A DNA stretch of 49,296 nt from Paenibacillus terrae (GTDB lineage Bacteria; Bacillota; Bacilli; Paenibacillales; Paenibacillaceae). The notes under the pieces are model-generated. The model made no database searches, was not told the origin of the DNA, and worked only from the letters and a program-made list of their open reading frames with translations. Shown piece by piece: positions 40,473 through 49,296 of this stretch. Position 1 is the stretch's first letter, and every line of letters starts with the position of its first letter. The position numbers and the translations under genes were made by a program. The stretch covers positions 73,841 to 123,136 of the forward strand of contig NZ_PNXQ01000011.1 in NCBI RefSeq assembly GCF_005217525.1. Reading direction: 5' to 3'.

Positions 40473-41649
40473 CTAAATCCGTAATGGTTAACTTGACATC
40501 GAAAGTTACGGGTATTTGACTGAATTTATAATCCCAATCATCCTTTACTTTTTTCCACGTTTGAGGTTTTTCAATATATAAGTGTTCGCCAAAACCGGCA
40601 ACATCGACTTTATATTGCGATTGCAGCTTGTGCATAAGAGTTTTAAGCCTTCTTGTTACTTCTTTTTCAAACTCTTTCTCAGCCTTTTTCATGTTTTGTG
40701 TTTTGGTCGGGTCCAATTTATCATCCCAGTCTTCAATTAAACGCCCTTTGGATTCAATCTTGACATGAAAGGAGATGTTGTTTCCCTCGGTCACCTTAGT
40801 CGTTATTTTGCTATTTACCGACTTGATCTCATAAGTTATAGGTTGATTCCGCTCATCATATGTTTTGATAGCTCCACCCTCAACATCATCTTTAATCCAT
40901 GCAATACTATCCACGTCTTGTTGCCCCAAATTGCCGAGCCAGTGGCCGGTGTCTCCCTTAATAATGCTGGCACCTGAAAATTCAAATTCTCCTTCGGCTT
41001 CAATAATGTTTTGCAGGATATAGCTTTTTTTGGAATGCATCAACCCATCCAATTCAGACAAATTGATCCCTCTCATTAACTTGCTGGTTCTGAAATGGTT
41101 ACGAATCATATACAATATATGGAAGGAAGGGACCTCGTCCTTATATTTTGTGACCAATGTGTTAGCTGCTCGTCCCTTACTTAAGAAAACCAGGCAGCTC
41201 GGTCGAATATCATTATCACGAAGCACAAAATCCATTAATTGCTGCATCGTCTGTTGTTTCGCCAGTTCGGTAGAAACCACGATGACCTTCAGGTGGTGAC
41301 CAATAATCGGGCGATCCAGGCGGATGGAGAATTGCCGGAAGATTTCAAGTACAGAATCCCCGGTGCCAGCTATATTGATATAGTTTGGCCCTTGTCCACC
41401 GGCTTGTTTTGCTGCGTTTCCAAAAGACTTTTTGGGGACGATTTGCACAGTGGCAGTAATTTTATTTTTCTTGAAGTAACGGCTGCCTTCCTTCTCCAGG
41501 TCCTGTTCCACTGTGCTGGGCTCACCCTTATCCAGTGACAGTCCTGTATACATGCTTAGTTCTTCTATTTCTCTGCTGCTCCAGCAACCGGCTTGACTTA
41601 CCAGAAGAATGAAGGCAAGCAGCAAAGATAGGATATATCGACTATACAT
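40456..41649 (-). CDS. gerC: Germinant receptor subunit C, lipoprotein (Ger(x)C family)
   Basis: 397 aa. The N-terminal signal ends in a lipobox (LLVSQAGC), with Cys about 22 as the lipid anchor, followed by WSSREIEELSMYTGLSLD, the family signature. KYKDEVPSFHILYMI and the basic C-terminal domain match Ger(x)C proteins. It is the outer-leaflet lipoprotein of the A-B-C germinant receptor in the spore inner membrane. Its start overlaps the end of gerB by 8 bp. The name follows the family; the germinant is unknown. Confidence 0.93.
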   Translation of the reverse strand: MYSRYILSLLLAFILLVSQAGCWSSREIEELSMYTGLSLDKGEPSTVEQDLEKEGSRYFKKNKITATVQIVPKKSFGNAAKQAGGQGPNYINIAGTGDSVLEIFRQFSIRLDRPIIGHHLKVIVVSTELAKQQTMQQLMDFVLRDNDIRPSCLVFLSKGRAANTLVTKYKDEVPSFHILYMIRNHFRTSKLMRGINLSELDGLMHSKKSYILQNIIEAEGEFEFSGASIIKGDTGHWLGNLGQQDVDSIAWIKDDVEGGAIKTYDERNQPITYEIKSVNSKITTKVTEGNNISFHVKIESKGRLIEDWDDKLDPTKTQNMKKAEKEFEKEVTRRLKTLMHKLQSQYKVDVAGFGEHLYIEKPQTWKKVKDDWDYKFSQIPVTFDVKLTITDLGSSAE

Positions 41650-42745
41650 TTTGCTTCATCCCCTTCTTCCTGATTATAAAAATGATGGAAAGAGATACCG
41701 GGACGAGAAAAAATAAAATGATTCCCATGTATCCGATCGCATCCCCCAAACTAAGCACCTCAGTCATACGTACAGGAACCATAGTGGAGATGAAAATAAG
41801 CGGGATTAAGACAAATATTGCATTGCGATATTGAAGGCCAAACACCTGTGAGACACCTAAGGATGCATTGAAGAAAAAACTGCAGAAATTACAAAACATT
41901 TGCATCATCCAAATCACCAGCAGCGGAAACTCAAGACGTTCAAAAAGAAACCCCGGGATTTCAAAGCTGCGCATTAAATTAATTGTGGGCCAGGTGCTTG
42001 TCACAGTGGAGTCCACCGATAACCCGCCGACTACCATAACTACTGTCAAAAAGTACAATATCCAAGGGATGCTGATTCCTGCTACCATGGTCTTGGCCGC
42101 TTTTTCAGGGTGCTGCAAGAAAGCGACCAATGTCATGATGACTTCACATCCAGTGAAAACAAGGACAGTCGACTTTAGTCCCTTAACTACTGGAATAATA
42201 CCGTTACTCAATACAGGACGAAGATGGTCAATTTCAAAGACTTTTAGGCTAAGGACAAAACAGAGGAGCAGAAAGAAAAGACTGATCGGGAGTACAATCT
42301 GGTATAACCGCGCGATGGGATTAATGCCTCCAAAAACCAGATAACTTCCCACCCAGATGAATGGAATTACAATCGCCCAGATGGGTGTCCCTTCAAGCAG
42401 AAAATACAACGTTACTTCAGCTAAAACGCGAATCTCAAAGCCAGCGATGATGATAAAGTATATGATTAATAACAGACTTAAAAATCCTCCCGGAATGATA
42501 CCCACAATTCTTCTGGAGTATTGATACACAGTGTTACCGGGAAATTGTTGGCTTAATTTCACCATAAGCAAGACCACGAATATGACAATACATCCGCCGA
42601 TCAGGACAGAAAGCCATGCATCAGGAGTCTTTACCGTCTCACTTACACCTCTCGGGAGTGTCAAAATCCCTGCTCCCAATACGGTATTGGTCAGGAATAC
42701 TGCCGCCTGTTTAGATGTGATCTTATCATCAGAGCGTCTGAACAC
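41642..42745 (-). CDS. gerB: Germinant receptor subunit B (GerAB/spore-germination permease)
   Basis: 367 aa with ten predicted membrane helices, of the amino-acid/polyamine/organocation transporter type (ITSKQAAVFLTNTVLGAGILTLPRGVSE, VYQYSRRIVGIIPGGFLSLLL, VFGGINPIARLYQIVLP). In Ger receptors this subunit binds the germinant. It lies 24 bp after gerA and overlaps gerC, one operon. Confidence 0.93.
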   Translation of the reverse strand: MFRRSDDKITSKQAAVFLTNTVLGAGILTLPRGVSETVKTPDAWLSVLIGGCIVIFVVLLMVKLSQQFPGNTVYQYSRRIVGIIPGGFLSLLLIIYFIIIAGFEIRVLAEVTLYFLLEGTPIWAIVIPFIWVGSYLVFGGINPIARLYQIVLPISLFFLLLCFVLSLKVFEIDHLRPVLSNGIIPVVKGLKSTVLVFTGCEVIMTLVAFLQHPEKAAKTMVAGISIPWILYFLTVVMVVGGLSVDSTVTSTWPTINLMRSFEIPGFLFERLEFPLLVIWMMQMFCNFCSFFFNASLGVSQVFGLQYRNAIFVLIPLIFISTMVPVRMTEVLSLGDAIGYMGIILFFLVPVSLSIIFIIRKKGMKQNV

Positions 42746-42769
42746 AATTTTCCCTCCTTCCTCCGGGTG

Positions 42770-44431
42770 CTATGATTTACGCTTGCTTTGCTGAGTTTTC
42801 ATCATAACGGGTCTTCGTTTCATCAAAGTCAAAGGAGCTCGTATAAACACATCCTTCCAGTCGCTTAGACGCATAGGGGAGAAGGGAGTCACATATGGTA
42901 CGCCAAAGCTCTTCAATTTCGTCAGATGGATACAAATGATCAGGAAGAACAAAACCGTACCGAACATGCCCAGAAGGGCTGCAAAGAGCATTCCAGCGAA
43001 ACGTAAGAGACGCAGGGTAATGCCAGCGCTGTATGACGGTATCGAAAACGATGAAATGGCAGTAACCGAAACAACAATCACAAGGAAAGGGCTAACAATG
43101 CCCGCATTGACAGCAGCGTCGCCGATGACCAAGCCTCCCACAATGCCCATGGCAGGACCAATAGGCTTGGGCAATCGTATGCCGGCTTCCCGCAGGATTT
43201 CGATAGAGATTTCCAGAATCATAACTTCGATGACAGATGGAAAAGGGACGCCTTGACGGGTCTCGATGATGCTCACGATCAGCTTGGTTGGAATCAAACC
43301 GGGATGAAACGATATAAAAGAGATATATAAAGCAGGACCCATAAGCGCTATAAAAGCTCCGCAAAATCGCAACACGCGTAAAAGTGTCCCTGGAATCCAG
43401 CGCTCATAATAGTCCTCAGGAGATTGGAGCAGCATACTGAAGGTCACCGGAACAATAAGTGCAAAGGGAGTACCATCCAGCAGAATCGCTACTCTTCCTT
43501 CCAACAAAGCACTCATGACACGGTCGGGGCGCTCAGTATTATGCGCTTGCTGGAACGGGCTTAAATAATTGTCTTCAATAAGTTGCTCCACATAACCGGA
43601 TTCAGGTAAAAAATCCATGTCTATTTTTGAAATTCTGTCCTTCACTTCCTGAAGAAGATCCGGATTTACAATATCCTTGATGTACGCGATAACCAGATCT
43701 TTTTTGATTCTGCTTCCAACCTGGAATTTCTTTATTTCCAGACTTTTGTTTAGGCCTTGACGTCTAAGCATCGAAGTGTTTTCACTTAATACTTCCGTAA
43801 AGCCGATTCTGGGACCCCGAAGTAATGCTTCGGAGGTCGGCTCATTCACGGGTCGAACGGGGCCGTTAGGGGGCCCGACCAGCAGTGCTTCATTTATGCC
43901 TTCAATTAATAACACGGTATAGCCCAAAAGGATTAATTCGTACAGATTCTCCATATCTGCAACTTCACTAATTTGCGTAAGTGGCATCAAGCTTTCTTTT
44001 ATAAAAGACTTACTTATACTTTCTGACTGTTCCTGTTGGCCCTCAAGCATCAATACCTGCAATACCTGCTTGTTTATAAGCCCCTCATCCTGCATACCTT
44101 CTATGAAGATTAACACGGACCGTGCATGAAATTTCTTCGCCATAAACTCACGAAAATGCACATCACTATTCTCGCCTATAGCCTCTTGGAGTGATTTCAA
44201 ATCGGTATCATAATCCCCTGTAATTTTGGAGCCTGTTGCATGCTGCTGATCAGCGTTGTCTTTATCATCCTTAGGACGGTCAGCAGGTTGTTTGGAATTC
44301 GCTCCCTTACTTCCTACAAGTGAATATATCGAGCGGTTTATATAATAAATCCCTAATGGAAAAATCAACGCGAGGGCTGCCTGAAATAATGTAGCCCAGC
44401 TTGGAATATAAGGTACTATTTTAGACCACAT
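42770..44431 (-). CDS. gerA: Germinant receptor subunit A (GerA family)
   Basis: 553 aa. N-terminal soluble domain after one hydrophobic segment, with [13 protein letters not shown] and [21 protein letters not shown]; the central [23 protein letters not shown] and PGLIPTKLI; and the highly conserved [30 protein letters not shown] with about five C-terminal membrane helices. ATG 44431 is chosen over TTG 44455: GGGGG lies about 9 bp before the ATG, and the sigma-G-like promoter (44468-44497) would start transcription at about 44461, leaving no room for a ribosome site before the TTG. Confidence 0.94.
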   Translation of the reverse strand: MWSKIVPYIPSWATLFQAALALIFPLGIYYINRSIYSLVGSKGANSKQPADRPKDDKDNADQQHATGSKITGDYDTDLKSLQEAIGENSDVHFREFMAKKFHARSVLIFIEGMQDEGLINKQVLQVLMLEGQQEQSESISKSFIKESLMPLTQISEVADMENLYELILLGYTVLLIEGINEALLVGPPNGPVRPVNEPTSEALLRGPRIGFTEVLSENTSMLRRQGLNKSLEIKKFQVGSRIKKDLVIAYIKDIVNPDLLQEVKDRISKIDMDFLPESGYVEQLIEDNYLSPFQQAHNTERPDRVMSALLEGRVAILLDGTPFALIVPVTFSMLLQSPEDYYERWIPGTLLRVLRFCGAFIALMGPALYISFISFHPGLIPTKLIVSIIETRQGVPFPSVIEVMILEISIEILREAGIRLPKPIGPAMGIVGGLVIGDAAVNAGIVSPFLVIVVSVTAISSFSIPSYSAGITLRLLRFAGMLFAALLGMFGTVLFFLIICIHLTKLKSFGVPYVTPFSPMRLSDWKDVFIRAPLTLMKRRPVMMKTQQSKRKS

Positions 44432-44467
44432 GATGATGACCCCCAAACGATTCAATTCATGTCCCCG

Positions 44468-44497
44468 TAGAATAGCAGGTTGTTCATAAAGTATTCC
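44468..44497 (-). promoter_or_regulatory. Sigma-G-like forespore promoter of the ger operon
   Basis: On the minus strand GGAATA (44497-44492), 17 bp, TATTCTA (44474-44468), close to the forespore consensus (TGAATA with 17-18 bp to CATACTA). It sits 37 bp before ATG 44431. The rest of the gap 44432-44739 contains only the terminator at 44602-44659. Confidence 0.6.
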
Positions 44498-44601
44498 TTG
44501 TAAAGGATTTATTTACTCATTAAACGGTCTGATGACTTGCTATCTCTTCATATTTTTGTGGAAATCTGAAAACTTTGGATGGGGAAATGGTAGAAGAAAG
44601 C

Positions 44602-44659
44602 AAAAAAACCGCTTCTGGAGCATGTTGAATGGTAGTTCCATTCTTCCAGAGGACGGTTT
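44602..44659 (-). terminator. Terminator of the TetR-Asp23 operon
   Basis: AAACCG (44606-44611) pairs with CGGTTT (44654-44659), with TCTGGA/TCCAGA and an inner GAATGG/CCATTC hairpin. On the minus strand a run of seven T follows. Confidence 0.8.
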
Positions 44660-44739
44660 CTTTGTCGATTAATCTATAAAATATATAATGTGGAGTGCTA
44701 TAGAAGTTTAGCTGTTCTGTAGAAAGGATTGCTGCGCGA

Positions 44740-45090
44740 TTAATTAACGGATAGGGATATCCCTTGTACTTTGACGTTTATCATGCCAATGGATAAGCCC
44801 GTATATTTCTCAATGGCTTCCCGAACATTCTTCTGTAATTCTCTGCCTACATCGTACATTCTTGTTCCGTAATGAACGACAATGCTTAATTCGACATCCA
44901 GTCTTGATTCTGTCAGATGAAGTTCAATGCCATTTTGTAGGCTTTTCCCACTTAACTTGTTAGTGATTCCTTCGACGACTCCTGTTGACATGGATGCAAT
45001 TCCCATTGTTGCCGTTGCTGTCTTACCAATGATTTTAGAAATAGCATCTTTGGAAATCGCAATACTCCCCAGTACGTTTTGAATTAACAT
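44740..45090 (-). CDS. Asp23/Gls24-family protein
   Basis: 116 aa. IAISKDAISKIIGKTATATMGIASMSTGVV and later LDVELSIVVHYGTRMYDVGRELQKNVREAIEKYTGLSI.MINVKVQGI are the DUF322/Asp23 signature. The family includes alkaline-shock and envelope-stress proteins. ATG 45090 follows GAGGAGGAA by 7 bp and overlaps the end of the TetR gene by 7 bp, so the two are translationally coupled. Confidence 0.92.
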   Translation of the reverse strand: MLIQNVLGSIAISKDAISKIIGKTATATMGIASMSTGVVEGITNKLSGKSLQNGIELHLTESRLDVELSIVVHYGTRMYDVGRELQKNVREAIEKYTGLSIGMINVKVQGISLSVN

Positions 45091-45674
45091 GTAGATTCCT
45101 CCTCGCGTGCAGTTGCTTTGAATCCATGGTAAAAAGTATTTACAACCAGTGCCGCTGCAGAATTTTTCGCAATATTGCCGTTCCTTACTTGCTGCCATGT
45201 TAGAAATAGCAGCGAGTAGAGGACATTCATGATCCAATCTTTATCGATATGCGGGTGAAAATAACCTTTTTGTTGCAATATTTCAATCACATGCAAGATG
45301 GGTTCCCTTAGCTTCTGATCCGCTTCATCAATTTCCTTGTTGAAGCTGACGGATGCATCATGAGCAAGAAAATAAATTTTGTCTCCTAACGGAATAAGTG
45401 CCTCAATCAACTCTGGAATGTAATTTTCATAGTTTTCCTCGTTCAAGGAAATCCTTTTCATGGTTTCACCTACGACTTCGATGGCCCGAAATCCAAGATA
45501 AATCATCAGTTGCTCTCTGCTTTCAACATATCGATGCAATGTGGCAATACCAATTTTTGCATAATCAGCAATCTCGTTCATGGATGCGTTTGGCTTTTCA
45601 ATAAGTAGCATGGTAGCTACATCCAAAAGGCTGTTAAGCCTCACTTGCTTGATCGTTGTCATGTCTCTCTTCAT
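45084..45674 (-). CDS. TetR/AcrR-family transcriptional regulator
   Basis: 196 aa. The N-terminal helix-turn-helix (about 12-58, LLDVATMLLIEKPNASMNEIADYAKIGIATLHRYVESREQLM) is standard; the C-terminal ligand domain is not assigned. AAGGGGTTCC precedes ATG 45674. It overlaps the Asp23-family gene, an arrangement suggesting control of that gene. TATAAT (45702-45697, minus strand) lies upstream. Confidence 0.9.
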   Translation of the reverse strand: MKRDMTTIKQVRLNSLLDVATMLLIEKPNASMNEIADYAKIGIATLHRYVESREQLMIYLGFRAIEVVGETMKRISLNEENYENYIPELIEALIPLGDKIYFLAHDASVSFNKEIDEADQKLREPILHVIEILQQKGYFHPHIDKDWIMNVLYSLLFLTWQQVRNGNIAKNSAAALVVNTFYHGFKATAREEESTC

Positions 45675-45986
45675 TGGAACCCCTTATTTATTTGATATTA
45701 TATATTATTAATTGATAGTTTTTTATATCATTTGATTAAATTCTAAATCAAATATTGAGAAGAGTCAAATAGGAGCACCCACTTTTCAAAAATCGTCATA
45801 ATAACTCAATTTCAGTTTCTTACCTTAATCCCTTGAATTCGAATAGGGAAATCCCTAAACATTTAAGGTTTTAATTATATTGTGATTGTAATCACATGTA
45901 ACGCAACTCACGACATTAGAATAGAAGCATAAGCAGTATTCATAAGAACGCAGGCAATGTCGTCGAATGAATGGAGGAATCGGCAT
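45675..45986. other. AT-rich divergent region between TetR and nitrite reductase
   Basis: 312 bp. Contains the minus-strand TATAAT of the TetR gene, the FNR box (45881-45896), a candidate -10 TAGAAT (45917-45922) and the nirB ribosome site. No further gene is seen. Confidence 0.6.
45881..45896. promoter_or_regulatory. FNR box of the nitrite reductase operon
   Basis: TGTGATTGTAATCACA fits TGTGA-N6-TCACA exactly. Its centre (45888.5) is about 40 bp before the start expected from TAGAAT (45917-45922), the position for direct activation by FNR. Confidence 0.82.
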
Positions 45987-48416
45987 ATGGCAAACAGTAA
46001 ACAGAAGCTTGTTGTTATAGGGAACGGGATGGCTGGTATCAATACGGTCGAACAAATTCTAAAATTAACGGATAAATATGAAATTACGGTCCTTGGAAAT
46101 GAGCCTCATCCGAACTATAACAGGATTATGCTTTCTTATGTTTTGGAGGGAAGTAAAACCATTGAGGACATCATTCTGAACGATTTGCAATGGTACGAGG
46201 ACCAAGGTATTACTTTATATACTGGGAAAACGGTGCGAAGCATCGACGGAGAAAGAAAGAGGATTTACACTGAGGACGGACTTGAAATAGATTACGATGT
46301 AGCTTTGGTGGCTACTGGCTCTCAATCGTTTATCTTGCCTATTCCGGGAAAAGAATTACCAGGCGTCATCGGTTTTAGAGATATCGCCGATTGCTCGGCC
46401 ATGCTTGAGGCGGCGAAAACCTATAAAACGGCAGCAGTCATTGGTGGAGGGCTGTTGGGACTGGAAGCGGCTAAAGGCTTGGTCAATCTCGGTATGGACG
46501 TAACGGTCGTTCATTTGATGGAGGATTTGATGGAGCGTCAGCTGGACCGGGAAGCCTCTGCGATGCTGAGGGCAGAACTAGAACGCCAGGGAATCAAATT
46601 TGCTATGCAAATGCAAACTGCAGAGGTGTATGGTCAAGATCGGGTACAGGGGCTGCGGTTTTCGGACGGAAGCGAACTGGCAGCAGATTTGGTCGTTATG
46701 GCCGTAGGGATCAAGCCTAATATTCAGGTTGCTGTGCAAAGTGGCATGGAAACGAACCGTGGAATTGTGGTCAATGATTTGATGAGGACCTCCATGCCAG
46801 ATGTATATGCTGTAGGGGAGTGTGTTGAACACCGCGGGATCTGTTACGGCCTTGTTGCGCCGCTTTTTGAACAGGGAAGTGTGCTCGCAAAACATTTGGC
46901 AGGTGTGGATACAGAAGGCTATACGGGATCAGTGGTTTCCACCAAGCTCAAAATTTCAGGAGTGGATGTTTTCTCGGCTGGCGAATTCATAACCAGTCCT
47001 GAACATACGGTGATTGTAGCAAAGGATGAATGGAAGCATACTTACAAAAAAGTGTTGCTTCGGGAAAACAGGATTGTTGGAGCCGTACTGTTCGGAGATG
47101 TTAGCGAATCTGCCAGTCTTCAGAAGTATGTGCGGCAGCAAACGTTGATGACAGATGAGATATATGGACAGCTCATGGGTACCGGATGCAGTAAAGACGG
47201 GGCTAAAACCTTATCCGCTGAAACGATGGCTGATGATGAAATTGTCTGTGGCTGCAACGGTGTGACCAAAAAGGCAATTGTTGATGCGATCCATGAAAAT
47301 GGATTGACCACAGTCGACGAAATTAAGGCATGTACCGGGGCAACGCGGTCCTGCGGAGGGTGCAAGCCGGTCGTTGAACAAATTCTCCAGTATGTTCTTG
47401 GAGACAGCTTCAAGACGGCTGCCAAGCAAGGAATATGTGGCTGCACAACATGGAGCCGGGATGAAATTGTTGGAGCTATCAAAACCAAGGGGCTTACAAC
47501 AACACGTGAAGTTATGAATATACTAGGTTGGCATAATGATGAAGGATGCTCCAAATGTCGCCCGGCACTGAATTATTATTTGGGGATGATGAACCCGGAT
47601 ACCTATGAAAATGAGGAAGATTCACGTTTTGTGAACGAGCGGCTGCACGCGAACATTCAAAAGGATGGAACGTTTACAGTTGTGCCAAGAATGTACGGTG
47701 GTGTAACAACTCCAGAGGATTTGAAGAAAATAGCTGATGTTTCTCTTAAATACAACGTTAAAGTCGTTAAAGTAACAGGAGGACAACGGCTTGACTTGAT
47801 TGGTGTCCGTAAAGAGGATTTGCCTAAAGTATGGGAAGAACTCGATATGCCGTCAGGATATGCCTATGCCAAATCTCTTCGTACAGTTAAAACCTGTGTT
47901 GGATCACAATTTTGCCGTTTTGGCACACAGGACTCGATGGGAATGGGAGAGTTGCTGGAACGGAAATTTGAAAGATTGGATTTTCCGGCAAAATTTAAAT
48001 TAGCGGTCAATGGATGTCCGCGCAATTGTGCCGAATCATGTACGAAGGATATCGGAATTGTAGGCAATGATGGAGGCTGGGAGATTTTTATCGGTGGAAA
48101 CGGTGGTATAAAAGCACGGTTGGCTGATTCGCTCTGTAAAGTGAAAACGGACGATGAACTGATTGAGATTGTGGGAAGCGTGATGCAACTGTACCGGGAA
48201 ACAGGCCAATATCTGGAGCGTACTTCGGAATGGGTGGAACGGACCGGCCTTGAAGAGATTCGGAAGGCTGTCGTTCACGATGTAGATCATCGCAAGGCTT
48301 TAATAGAACGGATCGAATTTGCACTGCAACAGGTTGAAGACCCATGGAAAAAGATCATCAACGATGCCGATTCGCGCAAAAATTTATTTGAAGTCGTTAC
48401 ACCGTCTGTTGTGTGA
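45987..48416 (+). CDS. nirB: Nitrite reductase [NAD(P)H] large subunit
   Basis: 809 aa cytoplasmic enzyme reducing nitrite to ammonium with NAD(P)H. Residues 8-300 form the FAD/NAD(P) domains (VVIGNGMAGINTVEQIL, GGGLLGLEAAKGL, VYAVGECVEHRG). Two BFD-like [2Fe-2S] regions follow (about 420-460, CGCNGVTKKAIV ... CGGC; about 483-525, CGCTTWSRDEIV ... CSKCRP). The C-terminal sirohaem/[4Fe-4S] domain carries TCVGSQFC (about 634-641) and GCPRNCAESC (about 676-685). GGAGG lies 9 bp before ATG 45987. The nasD name is used in Bacillus for the same protein. The FNR box upstream points to anaerobic nitrite ammonification. Confidence 0.96.
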   Translation: MANSKQKLVVIGNGMAGINTVEQILKLTDKYEITVLGNEPHPNYNRIMLSYVLEGSKTIEDIILNDLQWYEDQGITLYTGKTVRSIDGERKRIYTEDGLEIDYDVALVATGSQSFILPIPGKELPGVIGFRDIADCSAMLEAAKTYKTAAVIGGGLLGLEAAKGLVNLGMDVTVVHLMEDLMERQLDREASAMLRAELERQGIKFAMQMQTAEVYGQDRVQGLRFSDGSELAADLVVMAVGIKPNIQVAVQSGMETNRGIVVNDLMRTSMPDVYAVGECVEHRGICYGLVAPLFEQGSVLAKHLAGVDTEGYTGSVVSTKLKISGVDVFSAGEFITSPEHTVIVAKDEWKHTYKKVLLRENRIVGAVLFGDVSESASLQKYVRQQTLMTDEIYGQLMGTGCSKDGAKTLSAETMADDEIVCGCNGVTKKAIVDAIHENGLTTVDEIKACTGATRSCGGCKPVVEQILQYVLGDSFKTAAKQGICGCTTWSRDEIVGAIKTKGLTTTREVMNILGWHNDEGCSKCRPALNYYLGMMNPDTYENEEDSRFVNERLHANIQKDGTFTVVPRMYGGVTTPEDLKKIADVSLKYNVKVVKVTGGQRLDLIGVRKEDLPKVWEELDMPSGYAYAKSLRTVKTCVGSQFCRFGTQDSMGMGELLERKFERLDFPAKFKLAVNGCPRNCAESCTKDIGIVGNDGGWEIFIGGNGGIKARLADSLCKVKTDDELIEIVGSVMQLYRETGQYLERTSEWVERTGLEEIRKAVVHDVDHRKALIERIEFALQQVEDPWKKIINDADSRKNLFEVVTPSVV

Positions 48417-48458
48417 ATGTATTTAAAATCTTGCCTGGAGAAGGGAGCAATCAAGCGA

Positions 48459-48779
48459 ATGATCAAGCATGCTGAGTGGCTTATCGTCGGCCACAGTAAG
48501 GATTTTCCAAATAGAATTGGGCGGACGATCCGGTTAAATGATAACGAAATCGCGGTTTTTCGCACTTCGGAGAACAAGCTTTACGCTGTTGAAAATTCCA
48601 GCCCGCATCCTAAAGGGGGGCCGCTTACCGAAGCGATGGTATCCGGTCATTACATTTATGACCCGCTATGTGATTGGAAGATTGATTTGGAGACGGGTAT
48701 CGTTCAAGAGCCTGATACCGGACAAATTAAAACATTCACCATTCGGGAAGATGGAGAAGAAGTGAAAATATCTCTCTAA
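48459..48779 (+). CDS. nirD: Nitrite reductase small subunit, Rieske-fold without cluster ligands
   Basis: 106 aa. The Rieske-type beta fold of NirD is clear (GRTIRLNDNEIAVFRTSENKLYAVEN, LYAVENSSPHPKGGPL, YDPLCDWKIDLETG). The usual cluster ligands are missing: the family's CPH is SPH here and CPLH is DPLC, so no [2Fe-2S] cluster is expected, as in the enteric NirD. ATG 48459 is preferred (GAAGGGAGC upstream); ATG 48417 directly after nirB is possible. It forms the holoenzyme with NirB. Confidence 0.9.
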   Translation: MIKHAEWLIVGHSKDFPNRIGRTIRLNDNEIAVFRTSENKLYAVENSSPHPKGGPLTEAMVSGHYIYDPLCDWKIDLETGIVQEPDTGQIKTFTIREDGEEVKISL

Positions 48780-48784
48780 TATAA

Positions 48785-48829
48785 ATAACAAGAGCCCCGC
48801 AGGACCAAATCTTGCGGGGCTCTTGTTAT
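48785..48829. terminator. Strong bidirectional terminator
   Basis: A 17-bp perfect stem, ATAACAAGAGCCCCGCA (48785-48801) with TGCGGGGCTCTTGTTAT (48813-48829), 11-nt loop. It ends both nirBD and the convergent BclB-domain gene. Confidence 0.92.
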
Positions 48830-48835
48830 CTTGGA

Positions 48836-49296
48836 TCAGGTAATAGTAATACCTGCGCTCGCATAACCCACGACGGTGTTTACGAGGGAGAGTCCCGTAG
48901 CTGTTGCAGAGAAGACAAGGAGCAGGCGAGTCTGCGCAGTTACTGGTATAGCCAATCCGGTAGTGATGCCATTGGAAATGGTACCCAAGGCAATGATGCC
49001 AGTCAGTGGTGGAGCTAATGTAACAGTAGCCCCAGGGACCGCTGTAAAGGTGTTATCAGGTGTAGTCGAACTAAACAACTGGGCAGTAATCGTCACGGTT
49101 GATCCAACGAGAGTTAGCGCAGCCGTTGTGCTGAAATATCCAGCAATGGATGTAATTACGCCATCCCGTGGTACAGAAAAAGCAAAGTTAATTAGTGGCC
49201 CTACAAGTGTACCTGTCAGGTCAATGACTCCACCTAAAAGGCTAATACCTGTTGCCGAGCTTCCGAAGCCAATCAAACTCGTTGTTCCTACCAACC
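48836..49296 (-). CDS. Exosporium BclB-type C-terminal domain protein (5' part outside the window)
   Basis: About 153 residues to the stop codon at 48836; the frame is open to the right edge. [62 protein letters not shown] and [28 protein letters not shown] are the BclB C-terminal domain of collagen-like spore-surface proteins. The usual Gly-x-y repeat region would lie beyond 49296. This domain trimerises such proteins on the exosporium. Confidence 0.85.
   Translation of the reverse strand, partial: LVGTTSLIGFGSSATGISLLGGVIDLTGTLVGPLINFAFSVPRDGVITSIAGYFSTTAALTLVGSTVTITAQLFSSTTPDNTFTAVPGATVTLAPPLTGIIALGTISNGITTGLAIPVTAQTRLLLVFSATATGLSLVNTVVGYASAGITIT

Overview
The window looks like chromosome from a spore-forming, mid-GC Firmicute, most likely Paenibacillus of the P. 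polymyxa group. The signs are strong AAGGAGG-type ribosome sites with many GTG/TTG starts, a gerA-type germinant receptor operon behind a sigma-G-like promoter, a BclB-type exosporium C-terminal domain, an ECF41 sigma factor, and many glycoside hydrolases. No rRNA, tRNA, CRISPR array, phage or intact insertion sequence was seen.

Region 1 (1-9.8 kb) is mostly housekeeping and accessory genes: the N-terminus of a UvrD-type helicase, a zinc-ribbon protein, a TrmB-type regulator, a Nudix hydrolase, a histidine phosphatase, MscL with a C-terminal zinc ribbon, a carboxymuconolactone decarboxylase (CMD) gene followed by an ECF41 sigma factor with its likely target promoter in front, a DUF4870 membrane protein, and a diacylglycerol glucosyltransferase-like protein. 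Between the DUF4870 gene and a small unknown gene lies a striking array of DnaA-box-like nonamers in an 11-bp register, with no replication gene nearby.

Region 2 (9.9-18.7 kb) holds a type I methionine aminopeptidase, a MATE/flippase-like membrane protein, a GNAT acetyltransferase, a DUF438/hemerythrin/PAS protein behind an FNR-like site, and a five-gene operon (permease, YtrA-type GntR repressor, two ABC ATPases, NatB/YhaP-like permease) with a strong promoter and an adjacent inverted repeat that may be the repressor's operator.

Region 3 (18.7-26 kb) is accessory. Four operator-like palindromes centred on GATC lie in front of an SDR, an aldo/keto reductase, a TetR regulator and a second SDR, and suggest one small electrophile/carbonyl-response regulon. 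It is surrounded by gene remains: an ArsB-like fragment, an Old Yellow Enzyme gene with an in-frame internal deletion, and the tail of a GH1 glucosidase. A diguanylate cyclase gene follows.

Region 4 (26-40.4 kb) is a carbohydrate locus. A divergent AraC regulator faces a coupled operon of a 1112-aa DUF5107/TPR protein, a cellulase-like TIM-barrel protein and a GH35 beta-galactosidase. Then come a sigma/anti-sigma pair, a Nif3-like protein, a GH2 beta-galactosidase and an alpha/beta hydrolase. No sugar transporter is present and none of the enzymes has a signal peptide. A mannanase fragment lies at the right end.

Region 5 (40.4-49.3 kb) has the gerA-type operon, an overlapping TetR/Asp23 pair, NADH-dependent nitrite reductase (large subunit plus a small subunit lacking Rieske ligands) behind a perfect FNR box, and the 3' end of a BclB-domain exosporium protein.

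All functions are read from sequence motifs and family knowledge; no database search was run.
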